Assembly: GCF_000317285.1 (NCBI RefSeq)
Contig: NZ_AJLN01000078.1
Coordinates: 1 to 64,000, forward strand
From: Chlorogloeopsis fritschii PCC 6912
GTDB lineage: Bacteria > Cyanobacteriota > Cyanobacteriia > Cyanobacteriales > Nostocaceae
Direction: 5' to 3'
DNA: 64,000 nucleotides
Of the stretch, positions 59,741 to 64,000 are shown in pieces. Every line of letters begins with the position of its first letter. The first letter of the stretch is position 1. The position numbers and the translations under genes are program-made. The notes beneath the pieces were generated by a model. It saw only the letters and a program-made list of their open reading frames with translations. It was not told the DNA's origin and made no database searches.

Positions 59741-60173
59741 GTGAGTTCCAGTCAAATTTCAGAGGAAGTTCGGACACGGATTAGAACACAAGCTAAAAAT
59801 CAATGTGGCTATTGTCGCAGTCTTCAGAAGTACGTTTTGGGGATTTTGGAGATTGATCATATTTATCCCAAAAGCGGTGGGTGGGACTGACGATGAAGAA
59901 AACCTTTGGCTTGCCTGTAGGCTATGCAACGCTTTCAAAGGTATTCAAACCCATGGACAAGACCCAGTTACAAATCGTAAGATTAAGCTTTTTAATCCCC
60001 GTCAGCAGAAATGGTCACGACATTTTAGCTGGAGTGAAGATGGAGCATACATCGTAGGTATTACTGCTTGTGGTCGAGCAACTGTTGTTGCACTTCAACT
60101 CAATAATGCTTACGCTGTAACTGTCAGACAAGCCTGGGTTTTTGCTGGCTGGCACCCACCACAGGAGGAATAG
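59741..60173 (+). pseudogene. HNH endonuclease gene with a one-base frameshift
   Basis: From the GTG at 59741 the frame reads SQISEEVRTRIRTQAKNQCGYC, a typical HNH protein head, and continues to LEIDHI before stopping at 59890. The other frame then carries on with IPKAVGGTDDEENLWLACRLCNAFKG and the conserved tail ACGRATVVALQLNNAYAVTVR...WVFAGWHPP, ending at 60173. Removing one T from the TTT at 59862-59864 joins the two into an unbroken HNH domain (CxxC, DHI, NLW, CxxCN). The gene is thus either recently broken or affected by a sequencing error. The junction with the dynamin-like remnant is in the same frame. Confidence 0.8.
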
Positions 60174-60205
60174 ATTTAGTCTTTATTGCTGTTAATCATC
60201 CAGAT

Positions 60206-61654
60206 CTATGTTGACCATACCACCTTTCCTGGTTGAGGCACATCTACACTCTCCTCACTCTGTGCAAATTTCCCAACGATCGCATCCAAATTTTTTCTCG
60301 CATCGCCAAACAGCATCCGCGTATTTTCTTTATAAAACAGGGGATTTTCAACTCCAGCGTAGCCACTAGCCATACTGCGCTTCATCACCACAACAGTACC
60401 AGCCTTCCAAACTTCCAGCACTGGCATCCCGGCAATCGGACTATTGGGATTTTCTAAAGCACTGGGGTTAACAGTATCGTTAGCACCAATTACCAATACA
60501 ACATCCGTTTTTGGAAAGTCCTCGTTAATCTCATCCATCTCTAATACGATGTCGTAAGGCACCTTAGCCTCAGCTAGAAGCACATTCATGTGTCCCGGCA
60601 TACGCCCGGCTACCGGATGAATGCCAAACCGAACTTGTACACCGCGATCGCGTAACTGCTTGGTAAGTTCTGAGACAGCGTGCTGGGCTTGAGCTACTGC
60701 CATACCGTAGCCAGGAACAATGATCGCACTCTTAGCACCACGTAACAGTTCAATGGTTTCCTCTGTCGTGGTTTTGGCGATTTCACCTACAGGGCGATCG
60801 CTCTCCAAGGCTGGTGTACTTGCCTCTGCACCAAAGCCTCCCAGAATCACGCTGATAAACGAACGGTTCATGGCTTTACACATGATGTAGCTAAGGATCG
60901 CACCACTACTACCCACCAAAGCACCTGTAATAATGAGTAAATCGTTCGATAACATAAAGCCAGCGGCGGCGGCTGCCCATCCAGAGTAGCTGTTGAGCAT
61001 TGAAATCACAACTGGCATATCAGCACCGCCAATCGCCATCACCAAGTGAACGCCCAAAACTGAGGCGATCGCACACATCAACAACAAGGGTTCCAGCCCG
61101 CTGAAATTTCCGGCTCCCAAGAATAGAGCACCAAGCCACAGTGAAGCTCCAATCATGCCCAAGTTGAGCAAGTGTCTTCCTGGTAAAAGTAAAGGTTTGC
61201 TGCTAATAATGCCGCGTAGTTTCCCAAAGGCAACTATCGAGCCTGTAAAAGTAACAGCACCAATAAACACACCCACAAAAATTTCAATTTGGTGGATTGT
61301 AGACTCAGCCCCAGCGAGCGATTGTGACTCTTGCAGATAATTGGCAATGCCTACCAAAACTGCAGCAGCACCAACAAAGCTATGTAAAATAGCCACTAGT
61401 TCTGGCATCGATGTCATCGCTACACGTGAAGCGACGATGGCACCAATAATGGCTCCTGGGATAACAACTGCAGCTAAGGTACCATATGCATTCGCCTTGA
61501 GTGAGAGCGCAGTTGCCACGAAGGCAATCAGCATACCGATGATGCCGTAAATATTACCTTTGCGTGCCGTTTCCTGATCGGACAATCCCCCCAGGCTGAG
61601 AATGAATAAGGCACTTGCCCCAATATATGCAACCGTCAGTAGGTTATTTAACAT
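60206..61654 (-). CDS. pntB: NAD(P) transhydrogenase subunit beta
   Basis: 482 residues. The N-terminal part has about nine membrane helices forming the proton channel half; the C-terminal domain III (about 300-470) binds NADP(H), with [51 protein letters not shown] and [19 protein letters not shown], all PntB signatures. With PntA it couples hydride transfer between NADH and NADP to proton movement across the membrane. The start is 9 bp after the pntA stop, and the two form an operon reading leftward. Confidence 0.96.
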   Translation of the reverse strand: MLNNLLTVAYIGASALFILSLGGLSDQETARKGNIYGIIGMLIAFVATALSLKANAYGTLAAVVIPGAIIGAIVASRVAMTSMPELVAILHSFVGAAAVLVGIANYLQESQSLAGAESTIHQIEIFVGVFIGAVTFTGSIVAFGKLRGIISSKPLLLPGRHLLNLGMIGASLWLGALFLGAGNFSGLEPLLLMCAIASVLGVHLVMAIGGADMPVVISMLNSYSGWAAAAAGFMLSNDLLIITGALVGSSGAILSYIMCKAMNRSFISVILGGFGAEASTPALESDRPVGEIAKTTTEETIELLRGAKSAIIVPGYGMAVAQAQHAVSELTKQLRDRGVQVRFGIHPVAGRMPGHMNVLLAEAKVPYDIVLEMDEINEDFPKTDVVLVIGANDTVNPSALENPNSPIAGMPVLEVWKAGTVVVMKRSMASGYAGVENPLFYKENTRMLFGDARKNLDAIVGKFAQSEESVDVPQPGKVVWST

Positions 61655-61663
61655 AGTTTTCTT

Positions 61664-63250
61664 TTACTTTTGGAACATCTTGAGCATACGTTGAGTAACT
61701 AAAAAGCCACCGGAAATGTTGATTGTCCCAACCAGGATAGCGATCGCACCAAGGATGGTAGTCGATGAACTTGATGCCCCAGAAATTTGGAGCATCCCAC
61801 CAATAATGATGATGCCGCTAATAGCATTGGTGACACTCATTAGCGGCGTATGCAGAGCAGGCTTGACGTTCCAGATTACTTGCCAGCCAACAAAGCAGGC
61901 AAGGACAAACACAGTGAAATGAGATAGAAACGAAGGAGGTGCGCTGATACCAATACCAAGGAGAGCCAAGCCAACTAGAACCAGCCATAAGTCACTGCTA
62001 CTTTTTGAAGAACTGGAAACTGGAGAGGCTAAAACAGATGGAGTTGAAGGTGCAGCAACAACCGTAGGCTCTTTCGTTTTGTCTTCTTGTCTCCGTGTCT
62101 CCGTATCTTTCAGCACAGGCTTAGGTGGCGGCCAAGTAATGTCCCCAGCGTGAGTTACCAAAGCACCTCGAATTACCTCGTTTTCAAAATCAACTCTATA
62201 GTTGTTAGCTCCACCTATTTCTTGGAGGAAATGGTAAAGATTAGTACCGTAAAGCTGGCTTGCCTGTTGAGCCATACGACTAGGCAAATCGGTAAGCCCT
62301 ACAATTGTCACTCCCTGATAACGGTAAACTTCATCAGGGTGTGTACAGGCACAATTACCGCCTTGCTCTGCGGCGAGATCGACGATTACCGATCCCTCCT
62401 TCATACTCTCAACCATTTCCTGCGTAACTAGTACAGGTGCTTTTTTCCCAGGGATTAGTGCTGTCGTGATAATAATGTCAACTTCTTTGGCTTGAGCGGC
62501 GAACAACTCCATCTCAGCTTTGATAAATTCATCACTCATGACTTTGGCGTAGCCGCCTTCACCCGAACCGTCTTCTGCAAAGTTGAGTTCCAAGAACTCT
62601 GCACCTAAACTCTCTACCTGCTCCTTAACTATAAGACGTGTATCAAAAGCACGAACAATCGCACCTAAGCTTCTGGCAGTACCGATCGCTGCCAATCCAG
62701 CTACACCAGCACCAATAATTAATACCTTTGCAGGTGGCACCTTTCCAGCTGCTGTAATTTGTCCGTTAAAGAAGCGCCCAAAGTGATTGGCAGCCTCTAT
62801 TACAGCTCGATAACCAGCCAGATTTGCCATTGAACTCAGAGCATCCATCTTTTGTGCCCTAGTGATACGCGGCACCGCATCCATTGCTAGCACCGTAGCC
62901 TTACGCGCTGCCAATTTTTCCAGCAAATCGGGGTTTTGGGCTGGCCATATAAAACTGATTAATGTCCCTCCCTCCCTTAGCAGTTCAGTTTCATCCTTTC
63001 CCAACTCAGGGTGTAACTGTGGCGGACGAACTTTAAGTACAATATCTGCCTCTGCCCAGAGGGTAGGTGCATCTGGGACAATTTTGCATTCAGCCTGTGT
63101 ATAGGCTTCGTTTGTAAAATTTGCGCTTTCGCCCGCATTCTTCTCAATCAGCACATCGAAGCCAAGCTTCATTAGATGCTTGGCTGTCTCTGGTGTTGCT
63201 GCCACGCGACATTCACCAGGGTAAACTTCCTTTGGGATACCAACTTTCAT
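61664..63250 (-). CDS. pntA: NAD(P) transhydrogenase subunit alpha, fused form
   Basis: 528 residues. The NAD-binding domain I is N-terminal ([58 protein letters not shown]), and the C-terminal 120 residues hold four membrane helices of domain II ([32 protein letters not shown]). In many bacteria these two parts are separate genes, but here they are one. The linker (about 380-425: Lys/Thr/Ser-rich, [15 protein letters not shown] then [18 protein letters not shown]) contains repeat-like DNA. AGGAG lies eight bases before the ATG at 63250; an in-frame start at 63289 lacks support. Confidence 0.95.
   Translation of the reverse strand: MKVGIPKEVYPGECRVAATPETAKHLMKLGFDVLIEKNAGESANFTNEAYTQAECKIVPDAPTLWAEADIVLKVRPPQLHPELGKDETELLREGGTLISFIWPAQNPDLLEKLAARKATVLAMDAVPRITRAQKMDALSSMANLAGYRAVIEAANHFGRFFNGQITAAGKVPPAKVLIIGAGVAGLAAIGTARSLGAIVRAFDTRLIVKEQVESLGAEFLELNFAEDGSGEGGYAKVMSDEFIKAEMELFAAQAKEVDIIITTALIPGKKAPVLVTQEMVESMKEGSVIVDLAAEQGGNCACTHPDEVYRYQGVTIVGLTDLPSRMAQQASQLYGTNLYHFLQEIGGANNYRVDFENEVIRGALVTHAGDITWPPPKPVLKDTETRRQEDKTKEPTVVAAPSTPSVLASPVSSSSKSSSDLWLVLVGLALLGIGISAPPSFLSHFTVFVLACFVGWQVIWNVKPALHTPLMSVTNAISGIIIIGGMLQISGASSSSTTILGAIAILVGTINISGGFLVTQRMLKMFQK
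62030..62115. repeat. Low-complexity linker DNA inside pntA
   Basis: Contains TTGTCTCCGTGTCTCCGTAT, a word type common in spacer repeats of filamentous cyanobacteria, between the domain I and domain II parts of the protein. Confidence 0.5.
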
Positions 63251-63772
63251 AATCTGTCTCCTCTCTATTAAGCTGAATTCCCCAAGCAAAGAGAGACAAT
63301 AACTCGTTTATAGTGTAGTTTTGAACATACTATTACAAGAGTAATATTTGATATCTAGAACTGTCTTAATTCTTCACAAGTAATTAGTAGATTTCTATCA
63401 AAAGAAATATAGAATTTATACCTATTTTATATTTTTAGTACATCAAATCCTTGACAAAAAACAGGTAAAAATTAGAGGGATCAATTATTTCTCTGTTAAT
63501 TATGACAATTATGAAGCTTATATATTTTCAAATTAGACATAAAAAAATTTACAACAAGTAATGAAAATTTTACTTGTTGTAACATCTACTATATGTAATG
63601 ACAGTTGTTCACGAAGATTTGTCTACCTTAAAATAAGGCAGCCTTTCATCAGATTGGCTCGCATAAAAAATAGATGAAAACTCTCTTCCCTAGCTCCTAG
63701 CCCCTAGCTTCTAGTCCCTATTTTCAGATAGGCACTATTGTGCAAAATACTCAATATAATTAATATAGCTAA
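63251..63772. other. Intergenic region between pntA and a convergently oriented methyltransferase end
   Basis: 522 bp, AT-rich, with the heptamer repeat at 63687-63720. It must carry the pnt promoter on the minus strand. No open frame and no tRNA. Confidence 0.5.
63687..63720. repeat. CCCTAGC heptamer tandem repeat
   Basis: Units CCCTAGC, TCCTAGC, CCCTAGC, TTCTAGT, CCCTA in tandem, followed by TTTTCAGATAGGCACTA, which parallels the flank of the run at 751-780. Confidence 0.85.
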
Positions 63773-64000
63773 CTAACTTGGACACTTTGCATTAACAATT
63801 GTTACTGGATTCAATGGTGCAAAACGCGTTAGCTGTCCTATTGGTACAGAGCGAGATAGCTGTACTTGCAATAACTGATACTCCCAAGAGTGAGATTTGA
63901 ACCACAATAAGGCAGTGTTGAGATGTTCTAATGTCGCCAAAGCCAGAACTATCACACCTTTGGGATTTAACCTACTAGTACAAGTATCAAGAATTGCAGT
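63773..64000 (-). CDS. Cobalamin-pathway methyltransferase (CbiT/CobL C-terminal part), cut by window edge
   Basis: The frame is open to base 64000, so only the last 75 residues are present. They read ILDTCTSRLNPKGVIVLALATLEHLN...LLQVQLSRSVPIGQLTRFAPLNPVTIV. The order TLE, then LSR-x-x-P-(I/V)-G-x-x-(T)-x-x-x-PLNPV is that of precorrin-6Y C5,15-methyltransferase, either CbiT or the C-terminal half of CobL. The S-adenosylmethionine-binding core is outside the window, so I give no symbol. It would act in the corrin pathway to vitamin B12. Confidence 0.75.
   Translation of the reverse strand, partial: TAILDTCTSRLNPKGVIVLALATLEHLNTALLWFKSHSWEYQLLQVQLSRSVPIGQLTRFAPLNPVTIVNAKCPS

Noticed and set aside
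59805-60173. Stand-alone gene for the HNH tail
   Set aside because: Its first 20 residues are out-of-frame translation of the HNH head; the CxxC part lies in the other frame upstream, so the gene is better seen as frameshifted.

Overview
The window is chromosomal DNA from a cyanobacterium, most likely a filamentous, heterocyst-forming type. The evidence is: many GCGATCGC (HIP1) palindromes on both strands; a photosystem I gene (psaE), an NDH-1 gene (ndhO), the circadian input gene ldpA, a cofactor-assembly gene for cytochrome b6f (CCB type) and several families known mainly from cyanobacteria (DUF3155, DUF3134, DUF3598, DUF3611); and heptamer repeats built on CCCCTAG, typical of heterocystous genomes. 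The genus cannot be fixed from the sequence. I found no tRNA, rRNA, CRISPR array, insertion sequence or phage gene.

Layout. 1-2.5 kb: the cut-off end of an Rpn/DUF2887-type protein, a HAD phosphatase and nagB. 3-8.3 kb: a membrane hybrid histidine kinase overlapping a REC-GGDEF-EAL protein, a candidate two-protein phosphorelay acting on cyclic-di-GMP. 8.6-11.6 kb: ldpA and a Ycf45-like R3H ATPase. 11.7-19.8 kb, mostly minus strand: small acidic protein, csaA, tatC, FAD monooxygenase, lytic transglycosylase, a racemase homologue lacking its catalytic cysteines overlapping a UbiH-type hydroxylase, and an exported protein. 19.9-21.4 kb: a Doc/Fic toxin gene overlapping a 208-residue helical partner. 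21.4-31.5 kb: FadL-type outer-membrane protein, metallophosphoesterase, OsmC protein, a PAS-GAF-GAF histidine kinase and sbcC. 32.7-38.5 kb: exported VirB10-like protein, a Hik2/CSK-like kinase, DUF3155, CCB-type assembly protein, PadR regulator, DUF3611 and a small membrane protein. 38.7-49.6 kb: housekeeping genes serS, rseP, nth, rpsN, aat, ftsX, def and mraY with small conserved proteins and a PAP/fibrillin protein. 50.2-53.9 kb: a compact accessory locus, a DUF6875-like protein plus a one-module NRPS (A-PCP-TE). 54-58.8 kb: psaE, mutM, ndhO, malate dehydrogenase, a GAF-LuxR regulator and a two-domain sulfurtransferase. 59-60.2 kb: a decayed locus with a dynamin-like remnant and a frameshifted HNH nuclease. 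60.2-63.3 kb: pntB and pntA. The right edge cuts a cobalamin-pathway methyltransferase (CbiT/CobL type).

A second layer is repeat biology. GC-rich or low-complexity interspersed repeats lie between genes and also inside reading frames without breaking them: both large histidine kinases, ldpA, mutM and the pntA linker. Several dispersed families can be paired within the window: an inverted-repeat element near 24.8 and 42.5 kb, a 28-bp palindrome with a half copy, an 18-nt word shared by a kinase insert and an intergenic site, and a 42-bp tandem repeat with TTCG-loop hairpins. The best candidates for undescribed biology are the mono-modular NRPS with its DUF6875 partner and the Doc toxin with its non-Phd-like partner. 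Both rest on inference from sequence alone.
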